A stretch of DNA of 64,000 bases from Streptomyces seoulensis (GTDB lineage Bacteria; Actinomycetota; Actinomycetes; Streptomycetales; Streptomycetaceae). This document shows, piece by piece, positions 45,604 through 58,183 of the stretch. The stretch is from the NCBI GenBank assembly GCA_013364255.1, contig CP054936.1:3254853-3318852 (forward strand). The letters are read 5' to 3'. The stretch's first letter is position 1; the number at the start of each line of letters is the position of its first letter. The position numbers and the translations under genes are program-made. The notes beneath the pieces are model-generated. The model did not search any database. It was not told the DNA's origin and saw nothing but the letters and a program-made list of their open reading frames with translations.

Positions 45604-46544
45604 GCGTAGGTCTCCTCGCGGACCTGGTCCAGGGCCTGCTGGAGGTCCTCGGGGTAGTCGCTGGCGAACTCGGCCCACCGGCCGTCGCCGGGGTGCTCGA
45701 AGCCGAGGCGCACGGCGTGCAGCCACTGCCGGGTCAGCTTCAGGCGCTTGGCGAGCGTGGGGTCGGCGCCGTAGGTCAGGTCGCCGACGCAGGGGTGGCG
45801 GTGGGCCGCCATGTGGACGCGGATCTGGTGGGTGCGGCCGGTCTCCAGCTTCACGTCGAGCAGGGACGCGGCGCGGAACGCCTCGATCAGGTCGTAGTGC
45901 GTCACGGAGGGCTTGCCCTCGGCGGTGACCGCCCACTTGTAGTCGTGGTTCGGGTGCCGGCCGATGGGCGCGTCGATGGTGCCGCTCGTCGGGTCGGGGT
46001 GGCCCTGGACCAGGGTGTGGTAGCGCTTGTCGACCGTGCGCTCCTTGAACTGGCGCTTGAGCGAGGTGTACGCGTACTCGGACTTGGCGACCACCATCAG
46101 ACCGGAGGTGCCGACGTCGAGGCGGTGCACGATGCCCTGGCGCTCGGCGGCGCCGGAGGTGGAGATGCGGTACCCGGCGGCGGCCAGTCCGCCGATCACG
46201 GTGGGGCCGCTCCAGCCGGGGCTGGGGTGGGCCGCGACGCCGACCGGCTTGACGATCACCACGACGTCGTCGTCGTCGTGCACGATCTCCATGCCCTCGA
46301 CCGGCTCGGCGACGATCCGCACGGGCGCGGGCGCCTGCGGCATCTCGACCTCCAACCAGGCGCCGCCGCTCACCCGCTCGGACTTGCCGACCACCGTGCC
46401 GTCGACCAGCACCTTGCCCGCCGCGGCCAGCTCGGCCGCCTTCGTACGGGAGAAGCCGAACATGCGGGAGATGGCGGCGTCGACTCGCTCGCCCTCCAGG
46501 CCGTCGGGCACGGGCAGGGTACGGATCTCGGGAAGCGTGCTCAC
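45600..46544 (-). CDS. RluA/RluD-family pseudouridine synthase
   Basis: A 314-residue enzyme with an N-terminal S4 RNA-binding domain ([31 protein letters not shown]) and the catalytic domain with [16 protein letters not shown] carrying the catalytic aspartate. RluD-type enzymes modify uridines of helix 69 in 23S rRNA. The C-terminal [18 protein letters not shown] is the conserved KxxR/H motif. It follows lspA by 52 bases, a common arrangement, and is coupled to the GNAT gene. The exact rRNA target is inferred. Confidence 0.92.
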   Translation of the reverse strand: MSTLPEIRTLPVPDGLEGERVDAAISRMFGFSRTKAAELAAAGKVLVDGTVVGKSERVSGGAWLEVEMPQAPAPVRIVAEPVEGMEIVHDDDDVVVIVKPVGVAAHPSPGWSGPTVIGGLAAAGYRISTSGAAERQGIVHRLDVGTSGLMVVAKSEYAYTSLKRQFKERTVDKRYHTLVQGHPDPTSGTIDAPIGRHPNHDYKWAVTAEGKPSVTHYDLIEAFRAASLLDVKLETGRTHQIRVHMAAHRHPCVGDLTYGADPTLAKRLKLTRQWLHAVRLGFEHPGDGRWAEFASDYPEDLQQALDQVREETYA

Positions 46545-46596
46545 CCGTCGAGTATGCCGGACGGGTCCGGCACTCCCGTACGCCAGCCTGTGCGGC

Positions 46597-47262
46597 TCAG
46601 TCCTTGTGGACGCTTCCGTCGGGGTCCAGGCCGCGGAAGGAGAGCAGCACGATCAGGATGCCGCCGCACACGATCGCCGAGTCGGCGAGGTTGAAGACGG
46701 CGAAGTGCTTGGGCGAGATGAAGTCGACGACCGCGCCCTTGAAGACGCCCGGCGAGCGGAAGATCCGGTCGGTGAGGTTGCCGAGCGCGCCGCCGAGCAG
46801 CAGGCCGAGGGCGACCGCCCAGGGCAGGCTGTACAGCTTGCGGGCCAGCCGGACGATCACCACGATCACGGCGGCCGCGATCACCGTGAAGATCACCGTG
46901 TAGGCCTCGCCGAAGCTGAAGGCGGCGCCCGAGTTGCGGATCGCCTCCAGCTGGAGCCAGTCCCCGACGACCCGCACGGGCGCGTGGTGCTCCAGCTTGG
47001 CGACCACCAGCAGCTTGCTGACCAGGTCGAGGGCGTACGCGAACGCCGCGACCGAGAACAGCACGGCGATCCGGCGCCCGCGGCGGGGACGCTCCTCGCC
47101 GGCCGGGTCCGCCGTCCGCCGCGCGTCCGCTTCCCCGGACGCGCCGGGGGCCGCCGCCGGGCCGTCGGCGCCGGACGCCTCGCCCGGCGCCGACCGCGCG
47201 CCGGGCCGCTCCGTCTCCGGGGTGTCGTCCGGCGTACCGATGATGCGCTCCGCCTCTGCCAC
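46597..47262 (-). CDS. lspA: Lipoprotein signal peptidase (signal peptidase II)
   Basis: LspA cleaves diacylated prolipoproteins before the lipid-modified cysteine. Residues 1-60 are a soluble Ala/Glu/Asp-rich extension, then four membrane helices. The catalytic aspartates are in [12 protein letters not shown] and [11 protein letters not shown], and [13 protein letters not shown] is conserved. GTG 47262 is preceded by GAGGGA. Lgt, which acts just before it, is at 4925-5977. It is probably transcribed after the DksA-type gene. Confidence 0.94.
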   Translation of the reverse strand: MAEAERIIGTPDDTPETERPGARSAPGEASGADGPAAAPGASGEADARRTADPAGEERPRRGRRIAVLFSVAAFAYALDLVSKLLVVAKLEHHAPVRVVGDWLQLEAIRNSGAAFSFGEAYTVIFTVIAAAVIVVIVRLARKLYSLPWAVALGLLLGGALGNLTDRIFRSPGVFKGAVVDFISPKHFAVFNLADSAIVCGGILIVLLSFRGLDPDGSVHKD

Positions 47263-47324
47263 GTGAGTCCCTCGACCTAGGTACCTGACTGAGGAACGAG
47301 GGTACGGCACGCCCCGGACCCGGT

Positions 47325-47876
47325 TCAGTACCGGCGTTCCTGCTTCTGTTTGCATTCCACGCACAGGGTGGCGCGCGGGAAGGCCTGCATCCGGGCCTTG
47401 CCGATCGGCTCGCCGCAGTTCTCGCACCGGCCGTAGGTGCCGGCGTCCAGCCGCTCCAGGGCGCGCTCGGTCTGGGTGAGCATCTCGCGCGCGTTGGCGG
47501 CGAGCGCCATCTCGTGCTCGCGCGTGATGTTCTTGGTGCCGGTGTCCGCCTCGTCGTCGCCCGCGCCGTCGCCGGAGTCCCGCATCAGGCCCGCCAGGGC
47601 CTCCTCGGACGAGGTGATCTCGGTGCGCAGCCGCTCCGTCTCGGACTGGAGCTCCCCGCGGGCCTCGTCCACCTCGGCCGCGGTCCACGGGTCCTCGCCC
47701 GGCCGTACCGCGAGGTCGCCGGGCTCGGCCGTCGCGGCGAGCCGTGCCGCCGGAACGGCGGAGGTGTCCGCCGCGGCCGCCGTACCAGGGGTCTTCTTCG
47801 CAACCACCGTCGTGACCTCCGTCTGTTTGGCGGCACGCGCCGCACCCGCCTTGTTGCCCGTGCTCTTCCTGCCCAC
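47325..47876 (-). CDS. TraR/DksA-type zinc-finger protein
   Basis: A 183-residue protein whose C-terminal 80 residues are DksA-like: a helical segment [37 protein letters not shown] and the C4 zinc finger CENCG...CVECKQ. The acidic DxxDxA tip of E. coli DksA is not evident in the coiled coil, so it may bind RNA polymerase differently. The N-terminal 60 residues are Lys/Ala/Thr-rich. GTG 47876 is taken as the start; ribosome site is weak. It is divergent from ileS. Confidence 0.84.
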   Translation of the reverse strand: MGRKSTGNKAGAARAAKQTEVTTVVAKKTPGTAAAADTSAVPAARLAATAEPGDLAVRPGEDPWTAAEVDEARGELQSETERLRTEITSSEEALAGLMRDSGDGAGDDEADTGTKNITREHEMALAANAREMLTQTERALERLDAGTYGRCENCGEPIGKARMQAFPRATLCVECKQKQERRY

Positions 47877-48075
47877 ACGGACGCCGTCCGCACCCTTCGC
47901 GCCCGACCCGTCCGGGGCCGCCCACTTTCTGGAGGAATCGCGCTGAGACGATAAGCTGGGACGATAAATCGACAGGGGTCCCGCGGCAACGGGGCACGCC
48001 GCCCGATCCGCCCGCCGCGCGGGTGCCGTCCGGCGGACACGCGTGCGTGGTGCCCAGCTCCCCGCCGGGTAATCC

Positions 48076-48180
48076 GGCCGACCGGTTGTCCGGCGGCCGC
48101 CCCGATCCGCACCCGGCCCCGCGCGCCGTTCGGGTCACGCGCCGGATAACCGGTCGGCCGCCGCGTACGGCGCGCCGTAC
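48076..48180. promoter_or_regulatory. Inverted repeats in the dksA-ileS divergent gap
   Basis: The 614-base gap 47877-48490 holds this region and the T-box. A 20-bp inverted repeat with one mismatch (48076-48095 and 48140-48159) flanks a 44-base spacer. The 16-bp perfect palindrome GTACGGCGCGCCGTAC (48165-48180) follows and overlaps the candidate ileS -10 box TACACT (48178-48183). Direct GACGATAA copies at 47947-47954 and 47960-47967 lie in the dksA-side promoter area. Confidence 0.55.
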
Positions 48181-48189
48181 ACTGGGCGC

Positions 48190-48490
48190 AGCGAGAAGCG
48201 TGGATGGGGACGAGTAGCGGCGTGAGCGGCCCAGAGCGACCCGGGGACGGTGTGAGCCCGGGGGCGAGCGCGACGTGAAGATCACCCCGGAGCCGCCGGA
48301 AGAACGCCCAGCGAAGCCGCCGGGCCACTAGACCCGGCATCGCGACCCCAATGAGGGGGCTCGTCGGAGCGTACGGCGCACCGGGGGGCCAAGGAGGGTG
48401 GTACCGCGGGAGCGCGCCGCACACGGCGTAGGAAGCACGAAGGCTCTCGTCCCTCCGACGGAAGGCAGCACGTCCGCCGGAGGAAGCTCG
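48190..48490 (+). ncRNA. Translational T-box riboswitch controlling ileS
   Basis: A leader of about 300 nt. The T-box core GGAGGGTGGTACCGCGG is at 48393-48409; UGGU in it would pair with ACCA of an A73 tRNA, as tRNA-Ile has. The specifier is ATC at 48281-48283, in GUGAAGAUCACC. A sequestrator is visible: CCTCCG (48452-48457) pairs with CGGAGG (48478-48483), which contains the ileS ribosome site. The leader opens with TGGATGGGGACGAGTAG, usual for actinobacterial T-boxes. Uncharged tRNA-Ile should free the ribosome site, so control is at translation. Confidence 0.88.
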
Positions 48491-51736
<3,246 letters not shown>

Positions 51737-51757
51737 TCACTCCGGGGGGGTGGGTGC

Positions 51758-51780
51758 GCGGGGGCGTCATTCGCCCCCGC
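51758..51780 (+). terminator. Terminator after ileS
   Basis: Perfect 9-bp stem (51758-51766 with 51772-51780) around a 5-nt loop, 21 bases below the ileS stop. Confidence 0.75.
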
Positions 51781-51800
51781 CGCCCCTACCCGTCCCGTCC

Positions 51801-51875
51801 CTGGGGGCGGCGGCCCCCAGACCCCCGTTCGCGCAGTTCCCCGCGCCCCTGTCAGGGGCGCGGGGAACTGCGCGA
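51801..51875. repeat. Streptomyces-type palindromic intergenic element
   Basis: Two neighbouring hairpins: an 8-bp stem (51801-51808 with 51813-51820) and a perfect 23-bp stem (51829-51851 with 51853-51875). The second reads TCGCGCAGTTCCCCGCGCCC and its complement. From general knowledge, near-identical elements occur many times between genes in Streptomyces chromosomes; copy number must be counted. It lies in the 265-base gap between ileS and divIVA. Confidence 0.75.
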
Positions 51876-51922
51876 CCAGCCCCCACCGGCCCGCACCGGA
51901 CGACGCGGCCCGCACACACGAG

Positions 51923-51953
51923 AACGGCCCCGGAGGAATCCTCCGGGGCCGTT
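51923..51953. terminator. Terminator between ileS and divIVA
   Basis: Inverted repeat of 15 bp (51923-51937 with 51939-51953; effective loop AAT) 49 bases below the divIVA stop, able to work in both directions. Confidence 0.85.
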
Positions 51954-52001
51954 TCGCAGGCTGCCGATGCCTAGTGGGTGCTGCCCGTCAGGGCCGCCGC
52001 C

Positions 52002-53264
52002 TCAGTTGTCGTCCTCGTCGATGAGGAAGCCCCGCATCGGGGACGGCGCCTGACCCATCGGCGACGGGCCCTGCGGCCGCACCGGCGCCATCGGCTGGGT
52101 CATCGCCGGCGACATCTGCTGCTGACCGCCGTAGGACGGTCCGGACGGGCTCGGCGCACCGCCCATGCCCTGGTTCCCGCCGTACGACGGAGCGCTCGCA
52201 CCGGCCGGAGCCATCGACGGCGCCGGGGACGGCGGCAGCGACGCGGCGGCCGGAGTGCGCGGCGGGGCCAGCGAGTCGTCCGCCTGGGTCTCCAGCTGAC
52301 GCAGCTGCGACTCCAGGTAGGACTTCAGACGCGTGCGGTACTCGCGCTCGAAGCCGCGCAGGTCCTCGACCTTGCGCTCCAGCGTGGCGCGGGCGGACTC
52401 CAGGGAGCCCATCGCGACGCGGTGCTTCTCCTGCGCGTCCCGCTCCAGGGCGTCCGCCTTGGCACGGGCGTCCCGCTCCAGGCCCTCGGCCCGCGACCGC
52501 GCCTCGCCGACGATCTTGTTGGCCTCGGAACGGGCCTCCGCGATCGCCTGGTCGGCGGTCTGCTGGGCCAGCGACAGCACGCGCGCGGCGCTGTCGCCAC
52601 CGGGACCCTGACCCATCGGGCCGGGGCCGCCCATGGGACCGGGGCCGCCCATCGGGCCCGGACCCATCTGGCCCTGCATGGGACCCTGCCCCATTCCCTG
52701 GCCCATCGGACCGGGACCCTGACCCATCGGACCAGGACCCTGACCCATGGGGCCGGGACCCTGCGGGCCCTGTCCGCCGGGGCCGGCGGGCAGCTGCGGG
52801 GCACCGCTCGGCAGCTGGGGCGGCCCACCCATGGGGCCACCCATCTGCTGCTGCGGCGGGCCCGATATCCCGGCGGGCACCGGAGCCCCGGGACCTCGCA
52901 TGCCCTGCTGCGGCATCCCGCCCTGCTGCATTCCGCCCTGCTGCATTCCGCCCGGCTGCATACCGCCTTGCTGCATTCCGCCCTGCTGGGGCATCCCGCC
53001 GCCCTGCTGGGGCATGCCGCCCTGCTGCTGCGGGTGCTGCTGGTCCTGCTGCTCCGGGGGCTTGCGCATGTTCTGCTGGTTCTGGGCGGCGGCGCGGGTG
53101 GCCGCGGCCAGTTTGGCGCGCAGATCCTCGTTCTCGCGGAGCAGACGGGTCAGCTCGGCTTCGACCTCGTCGAGGAAGGCATCGACCTCGTCCTCGTCAT
53201 AGCCTTCTCGGAGGCGGACGGTCGTGAACTGCTTGTTCCGCACGTCCTCGGGGGTCAACGGCAT
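52002..53264 (-). CDS. divIVA: Polar growth protein DivIVA
   Basis: In Streptomyces DivIVA marks hyphal tips, directs apical wall growth and is essential. The 420-residue protein has the N-terminal membrane-targeting domain and coiled coil ([37 protein letters not shown]), a 170-residue Gln/Gly/Pro/Met linker of repeats such as GGMQQ and PGPMGQG (residues about 66-240), a second long coiled coil ([26 protein letters not shown]..), and a disordered C-terminus ending FLIDEDDN. It is the last gene of the dcw-linked run. Confidence 0.96.
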   Translation of the reverse strand: MPLTPEDVRNKQFTTVRLREGYDEDEVDAFLDEVEAELTRLLRENEDLRAKLAAATRAAAQNQQNMRKPPEQQDQQHPQQQGGMPQQGGGMPQQGGMQQGGMQPGGMQQGGMQQGGMPQQGMRGPGAPVPAGISGPPQQQMGGPMGGPPQLPSGAPQLPAGPGGQGPQGPGPMGQGPGPMGQGPGPMGQGMGQGPMQGQMGPGPMGGPGPMGGPGPMGQGPGGDSAARVLSLAQQTADQAIAEARSEANKIVGEARSRAEGLERDARAKADALERDAQEKHRVAMGSLESARATLERKVEDLRGFEREYRTRLKSYLESQLRQLETQADDSLAPPRTPAAASLPPSPAPSMAPAGASAPSYGGNQGMGGAPSPSGPSYGGQQQMSPAMTQPMAPVRPQGPSPMGQAPSPMRGFLIDEDDN

Positions 53265-53316
53265 CTCTTCACCTCAACGTAGTCATCGGCAGTCGGCAAG
53301 ACCGTATCGTCCACAC

Positions 53317-53607
53317 TCACGTCGCGAGGTTCCCCACGATGTAGATCAGGATGTAGACGATGATCATCAGAACGAAGAAGGACAGGTCGAGCGCCACGCC
53401 CCCGAGACGCAACGGCGGGATGAACCGCCGCAGAAGCTTCAACGGTGGATCGGTGACAGTGTAGGTGGCCTCGAGAACGACCACCATCGCCTTGCCGGGT
53501 TGCCACGAGCGGGCGAACTGGAACACGTAGTCCATGACCAATCGAAAGATCAGCACGATGAGGAACACCATCAGCGCGATGTAGAGAACCTCCATGGCCA
53601 CGCCCAT
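53317..53607 (-). CDS. YggT-family membrane protein
   Basis: A 96-residue protein with two membrane helices, LYIALMVFLIVLIFRLVMDYV and FFVLMIIVYILIYIVGNLA, and the conserved cytoplasmic TDPPLKLLRRFIPPLRLGG. YggT proteins lie next to sepF and divIVA in many Gram-positives and are linked to division or osmotic stress, without a defined activity. AGGGAAG precedes ATG 53607; the ATG 12 bases on (MEVLYI) is an alternative. It is 52 bases from divIVA. Confidence 0.9.
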   Translation of the reverse strand: MGVAMEVLYIALMVFLIVLIFRLVMDYVFQFARSWQPGKAMVVVLEATYTVTDPPLKLLRRFIPPLRLGGVALDLSFFVLMIIVYILIYIVGNLAT

Positions 53608-53658
53608 GATCGGTGCTTCCCTCTCCCCTGCTCCGTGCCTGTCTTCCAGCGGTGTGTC

Positions 53659-54300
53659 TCAGCTCTGGTTGAAGAACCCGCCCTCTGCGATGCGGGCCTT
53701 GTCCTCCGCCGTGACATCGACGTTAGCAGGCGACAACAGAAACACCTTCTGTGTCACCCGCTCGATGCTGCCGTGAAGACCGAACACCAAACCGGCCGCG
53801 AAGTCGACAAGTCGCTTCGCGTCCGTGTCATCCATCTCGGTCAAGTTCATGATCACCGGGGTGCCTTCACGGAAGTGTTCCCCGATGGTACGGGCCTCGT
53901 TGTAGGTCCGGGGGTGAAGTGTGGTGATCCGGTACGGCTCACGTTCGGACACGACCTTGGGCATGATCACCGGTGCGTTCTTCTCCAGGCTTGCGCGTTC
54001 TTGTGTGATGGATGCCACGGGCGCGATGCGCGCCGGACGCCCGGATTCCGCCGGGAGCGAAGCGGAATGCGACACGGGTTCGCGGGGTGCCGGAGGCTGC
54101 ACCACGCGTACCGGTTCGTCCCTTTGCGGCTGGTGTGTCCCGAGCGGCTGGTGCGGCGGCTCGTGCCGTCGGCGGTCCCGCTCGGGCTCCGGGTCCAGTT
54201 CGGGTTCGAAGTCGTCATCGGGGTCGAAACCCCGGCCGTCGTACCCATCGTCCTCCACGAGGCCGAGGTAGACCGCCATCTTGCGCATCGCGCCGGCCAT
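53659..54300 (-). CDS. sepF: Cell division protein SepF
   Basis: SepF binds FtsZ and the membrane and is the FtsZ anchor in actinobacteria, which lack FtsA. The 213-residue protein begins with the membrane-binding [18 protein letters not shown], then an acidic and Pro-rich linker, then the C-terminal SepF domain ([52 protein letters not shown]). ATG 54300 is preceded by GGAGGACTCAGAGC. No ftsA is present in the cluster, consistent with SepF taking its role. Confidence 0.96.
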   Translation of the reverse strand: MAGAMRKMAVYLGLVEDDGYDGRGFDPDDDFEPELDPEPERDRRRHEPPHQPLGTHQPQRDEPVRVVQPPAPREPVSHSASLPAESGRPARIAPVASITQERASLEKNAPVIMPKVVSEREPYRITTLHPRTYNEARTIGEHFREGTPVIMNLTEMDDTDAKRLVDFAAGLVFGLHGSIERVTQKVFLLSPANVDVTAEDKARIAEGGFFNQS

Positions 54301-54427
54301 GCTCTGAGTCCTCCGCTCTGTGGTGGATCCGCTGACGACCGCGAAGTCCCCGCGATCCACTAGGTCGTTGCGCCTTCTTCGGCGGTATTGACCATATTTT
54401 CTGCTGTGGTCCGACTTCCTGGCGACG

Positions 54428-55147
54428 TTACCCGAGCCCGGGGCGGACTCCGAGTACCGAGGTGCCGACGCGCACATGTGTCGCTCCGGCCGCCACGGCC
54501 TGTTCGAGGTCCCCGCTCATCCCTGCCGAGACCATGGTGGCAGCCGGATGGTTCCGGCGCAGGCGGGTCGACAAATCCATGAGCCGTTCGAACGCGGCCT
54601 GTTGACGGCCCGCGTACTCCCCGGTCAGCGGGGCGACGGTCATCAGTCCGCCGCACCGCAGCCCCGGCGCGAGCGCGAGCGCGTCGGCCAACTCCTCGAT
54701 GCCGCCGGGCGCCACGCCGCCGCGCTCGCCGCGGCCGCCCTCGTCCGCGTCCAGGGCGACCTGGACCAGGCAGTCCAGTTCCCGCCCGGCCCGTACGGCC
54801 TCCTTCGACAGCGCCGTGACCAGCCGCGACCGGTCGACGGACTGCACGACGTCGGCGTATCCCACGACCGAGCGGACCTTGTTGGTCTGCAGTTGACCGA
54901 CGAAGTGCCAACGGAGCGGCAGGTCGGCGCACTCGGCGGCCTTGGGCGCCGCCTCCTGGTCACGGTTCTCGGCGACCTGGCGCACCCCGAGGCTCGCCAG
55001 GGTCCGCACGTCGGAGGCCGGGTAGGTCTTGGTGACCACGATGAGGGTCACGTCCTCGCGCCGGCGGCCGGCGGCGGCGCACGCGTCGGCGATGCGCTCC
55101 TCAACCCTCGCCAGGTTCCCGGCGAGTTCGTCCTTACGTTCCGTCAT
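54428..55147 (-). CDS. PLP homeostasis protein, YggS/YlmE family
   Basis: A 239-residue single-domain alanine-racemase-like barrel that binds pyridoxal phosphate and influences its balance. The PLP lysine is in [14 protein letters not shown], and the C-terminal [24 protein letters not shown] is the phosphate-binding loop. [11 protein letters not shown] and LVQVALD are also typical. It sits between pgeF (6 bases upstream) and sepF, an order conserved in Gram-positives. It is named YlmE in Bacillus. Confidence 0.94.
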   Translation of the reverse strand: MTERKDELAGNLARVEERIADACAAAGRRREDVTLIVVTKTYPASDVRTLASLGVRQVAENRDQEAAPKAAECADLPLRWHFVGQLQTNKVRSVVGYADVVQSVDRSRLVTALSKEAVRAGRELDCLVQVALDADEGGRGERGGVAPGGIEELADALALAPGLRCGGLMTVAPLTGEYAGRQQAAFERLMDLSTRLRRNHPAATMVSAGMSGDLEQAVAAGATHVRVGTSVLGVRPGLG

Positions 55148-55153
55148 GCCCCA

Positions 55154-55882
55154 TCAGTCCAGCCAGACGTAGCCCGCGAGCCGACCGGTGGTGCGGTCGC
55201 GGCGGTACGAGAAGTGATCGTCCGACTCGCGCGTGCACACCGGCGAGCGCTCCCGGTCGCGCACTCCGAGACGGGCGAGCTGCGCGTCCACTCCGGCGCT
55301 CACGTCGAGCGCCGGCGTGCCCCAGCTCGTCTCGGCGTGCGCCGCCGGCTCGACGGCGGCGACCTCGGCGCGCATCGCCTCCGGCACCTCGTAGCACCGG
55401 CCGCAGACGGCCGGTCCGGTGCGGGCGACGATCCGGGCCGGTTCGGCGCCGAGCGAGGCCATCGCCTCGACGGCGGCCGGGACGACCTGCGCGACCATGC
55501 CGGGCCGGCCCGCGTGCGCCGCGCCGACCACCCCGGCGACCGGGTCGGCCAGCAGCACCGGCACGCAGTCGGCGGTCAGCACGGCGAGCGCGAGCGAGCG
55601 GGTGGCGGTGACCAGGCCGTCGACCGCCGGGACGGGCTCCGTGGTCCACGGTCCGTCCACCTCGGCGACGTCGTTGCCGTGCACCTGGTTCATCCAGACC
55701 ACCCGGGCCGGGTCGAGTCCCAGGGACTCGGCGGCGCGTTCCCGGTTGGCGCGCACGGCCCCGGGGTCGTCGCCGACCGCGCCGCCGAGGTTCAGCTCCT
55801 CGTACGGAACGGCGCTCACCCCGCCCCACCGGTCGGTGAAGGCGAAGTGCGCGCCGTCCACGGTGTCGCGCCGCCCTATCAC
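55154..55882 (-). CDS. pgeF: Peptidoglycan editing factor PgeF (YfiH/YlmD, laccase domain)
   Basis: A 242-residue multicopper-polyphenol-oxidase-like domain protein. The metal residues appear in [44 protein letters not shown] and the C-terminal [16 protein letters not shown]. The family hydrolyses misincorporated L-Ser from peptidoglycan precursors in E. coli and deaminates purine nucleosides in other assays. GTG 55882 overlaps the ftsZ stop (GTGA), so it is co-expressed with ftsZ. Confidence 0.93.
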   Translation of the reverse strand: MIGRRDTVDGAHFAFTDRWGGVSAVPYEELNLGGAVGDDPGAVRANRERAAESLGLDPARVVWMNQVHGNDVAEVDGPWTTEPVPAVDGLVTATRSLALAVLTADCVPVLLADPVAGVVGAAHAGRPGMVAQVVPAAVEAMASLGAEPARIVARTGPAVCGRCYEVPEAMRAEVAAVEPAAHAETSWGTPALDVSAGVDAQLARLGVRDRERSPVCTRESDDHFSYRRDRTTGRLAGYVWLD

Positions 55883-57081
55883 TTCAGGAAGTCCGGGACG
55901 TCCAGTTCCTCGGCCGCGCTGTCGGTGTAGGTCCGCGGCGCCGGCGGGACCGCCGGGGTGGCCGGGATCTCGTGCACCGGCTCGGGGGCGACGGGCTCGG
56001 GCTCCTCCTTCGGCGTCACGCTGCCGAGCGAGCCGAAGGTCGGGCGGCTCTCGGGCTGGCGCGCCGGGGCGGGCTCCTCGCGGCGGGGCGCGGAGGAGGC
56101 GGTGCCGAGGACGTTGTCCCGGCGGGCCGGCGGCTGGCCGCCGTCGAAGCCGGCCGCGATCACGGTGACCCGCACCTCGTCGCCGAGGGCGTCGTCGATG
56201 ACCGCGCCGAAGATGATGTTGGCCTCGGGGTGGGCGGCCTCGCTGACCAGTTGGGCCGCTTCGTTGATCTCGAACAGGCCGAGGTCGGAGCCGCCGGAGA
56301 TGGAGAGCAGCACGCCGCGGGCGCCGTCGATGGACGCCTCCAGCAGCGGGGAGGAGATCGCCATCTCGGCCGCGGCCACCGCGCGGTCGTCGCCGCGGGC
56401 CGAGCCGATGCCCATGAGCGCCGAACCGGCCTCGGACATGACCGACTTGACGTCGGCGAAGTCGAGGTTGATCAGACCGGGGGTGGTGATGAGGTCGGTG
56501 ATGCCCTGCACACCGGAGAGCAGCACCTGGTCGGCGGACTTGAACGCGTCGAGCACGCTGACCTGGCGGTCCGAGATGGACAGCAGCCGGTCGTTGGGGA
56601 TCACGATGAGGGTGTCGACCTCTTCGCGCAGTTCGGCGATGCCGTCCTCGGCCTGGTTGGCCCGGCGCCGTCCCTCGAAGGTGAACGGGCGGGTGACCAC
56701 GCCGATGGTGAGGGCGCCGAGCGAGCGCGCGATGTTGGCCACGACGGGCGCGCCGCCGGTGCCGGTGCCGCCGCCTTCACCGGCCGTCACGAAGACCATG
56801 TCGGCCCCCTTGAGGACCTCCTCGATCTCCTCGCGGTGGTCCTCGGCGGCCTTGCGGCCGACGGCCGGATTGGCTCCGGCGCCGAGTCCGCGGGTGAGTT
56901 CGCGGCCCACGTCGAGCTTGACGTCGGCGTCGCTCATCAACAGCGCCTGTGCGTCGGTGTTGATGGCGATGAACTCGACGCCCTTGAGGCCGACCTCGAT
57001 CATCCGGTTGATGGCATTGACACCACCGCCGCCGACACCGATGACCTTGATGACTGCGAGGTAGTTCTGCGGTGCTGCCAC
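55879..57081 (-). CDS. ftsZ: Cell division protein FtsZ
   Basis: The tubulin-like GTPase that builds the Z-ring; in Streptomyces it drives sporulation septation and is dispensable for vegetative growth. The 400-residue protein has [13 protein letters not shown], the tubulin signature [10 protein letters not shown] (residues 101-110), [12 protein letters not shown] and the T7 loop with [11 protein letters not shown]. The C-terminal tail ends LDVPDFLK, the peptide that binds SepF. GTG 57081 follows GAGGCGAGAGG. It has its own 279-base upstream region with several candidate promoters, and a palindrome at 57180-57204. Confidence 0.98.
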   Translation of the reverse strand: MAAPQNYLAVIKVIGVGGGGVNAINRMIEVGLKGVEFIAINTDAQALLMSDADVKLDVGRELTRGLGAGANPAVGRKAAEDHREEIEEVLKGADMVFVTAGEGGGTGTGGAPVVANIARSLGALTIGVVTRPFTFEGRRRANQAEDGIAELREEVDTLIVIPNDRLLSISDRQVSVLDAFKSADQVLLSGVQGITDLITTPGLINLDFADVKSVMSEAGSALMGIGSARGDDRAVAAAEMAISSPLLEASIDGARGVLLSISGGSDLGLFEINEAAQLVSEAAHPEANIIFGAVIDDALGDEVRVTVIAAGFDGGQPPARRDNVLGTASSAPRREEPAPARQPESRPTFGSLGSVTPKEEPEPVAPEPVHEIPATPAVPPAPRTYTDSAAEELDVPDFLK

Positions 57082-57179
57082 GTCGAAGGCCTCTCGCCTC
57101 GAATTACGTTGCCGTCGCTGCGCGGTTGCCCGCGTCGCGGCGGCTGATGCCGAATGGGACGGTCCGTCACGCCGACCCG

Positions 57180-57204
57180 AACCCTAACCCTGAAGTTTAG
57201 GGTT
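57180..57204. promoter_or_regulatory. Inverted repeat AACCCTAA-N9-TTAGGGTT upstream of ftsZ
   Basis: A perfect 8-bp inverted repeat (57180-57187 with 57197-57204) 99-123 bases before the ftsZ start, in an AT-richer island. Streptomyces ftsZ is known to use several promoters in this gap, one induced at sporulation, so this may be a regulator site. The GTTC-AAC-GAAC near-palindrome at 57266-57276 is a second candidate. Confidence 0.5.
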
Positions 57205-57360
57205 ACCAGTGTGCCTGTTCCTTGAAGTCTTCTGAACAGGACACTAAGTCGACAAGTGGCGCCCGTTCAACGAACACGCCGAACCTCCCGTTTTTCTTTT
57301 CACCCTATGTGATCAGCCATAGCGCTGCCCAACCAGGGTGCTGGCCTGCGCTGATGTACG

Positions 57361-58155
57361 TCAACTCGCCGCTGACGCGGGCGCGCTGGGGACGCTGACG
57401 TCGAAGTGCCGTGCGTCCGGGGCCGCTTTCATCAGCGCGGTCAGCGCGCGGGCCTTCTCCCGGCTGCGGTCGCCGCTGCCCCAGGCGACGGTGCGGCCGT
57501 CGGTCAACTCCAGCGAGATGTCGTCGTAGGTACGGACCTTGACGGCGCGGGTGCGGTGGGCGACCTGGGCCGGGAGGTGCCCGGAGACCGTCACCGCCGC
57601 GCGCACCAGCCGGTCCTCGCCGAAGCGGCGCAGGCTCGCGGCCGAGGAGGCGGACCGGGAGAGGGCCAGTTCCATGACCGGCACGCCCCGGGGCGACCGG
57701 GAGACCGTGGCGAAGCGGACCCCGGAGGCGTCCACTTCGACGAACTTCCCGCCCTTCTCCTCCACCATGACCGCCCGCCGCTCGACCACCTTCAGATCGA
57801 TCCCGTGCGGCCAGGAGCGCTCGACGCGCACCGAGTCGACCCGGGGCAGCCGGTGGCGCAGCCGGGCGGCGACGGCGCCGGTGTCCACGGAGACCAGCGG
57901 GTCGCCGAGGGGCACCGCGGCGGCCTCGCGCACCTCCTCGGGCGTCAACACCCGGGTGCCGGAGACGGATACCCGCTCCACCCGGGTCCACGGGGAGCCG
58001 TAGAGCACCCACAGGACGCCGGCGGCGAGGAGGACGGCGGCCAGCGCCGAGACGGCGAGGGCGCGCGGGCTCGGCCGCCGCAGCCCGCGGACCAGAGGCG
58101 GGCCGGACGGTTTCTGCTGGCGTTCACCGCGCTCGGCGGTGCTCGGTCCGGCCAC
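57361..58155 (-). CDS. ftsQ: Cell division protein FtsQ (DivIB)
   Basis: FtsQ links the inner division proteins to septal peptidoglycan synthases. The 264-residue protein has a cytoplasmic basic N-terminus, one membrane helix (residues about 31-52: LAVSALAAVLLAAGVLWVLYG), a POTRA domain (RVERVSVSGTRVLTPEEVREAA) and a beta domain. It follows murG by 28 bases. No murC lies between murG and ftsQ, unlike the classical order. It ends 279 bases before ftsZ. Confidence 0.92.
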   Translation of the reverse strand: MAGPSTAERGERQQKPSGPPLVRGLRRPSPRALAVSALAAVLLAAGVLWVLYGSPWTRVERVSVSGTRVLTPEEVREAAAVPLGDPLVSVDTGAVAARLRHRLPRVDSVRVERSWPHGIDLKVVERRAVMVEEKGGKFVEVDASGVRFATVSRSPRGVPVMELALSRSASSAASLRRFGEDRLVRAAVTVSGHLPAQVAHRTRAVKVRTYDDISLELTDGRTVAWGSGDRSREKARALTALMKAAPDARHFDVSVPSAPASAAS

Positions 58156-58183
58156 GCTCTCAAGTCCCTTCGGTCATATGGTC

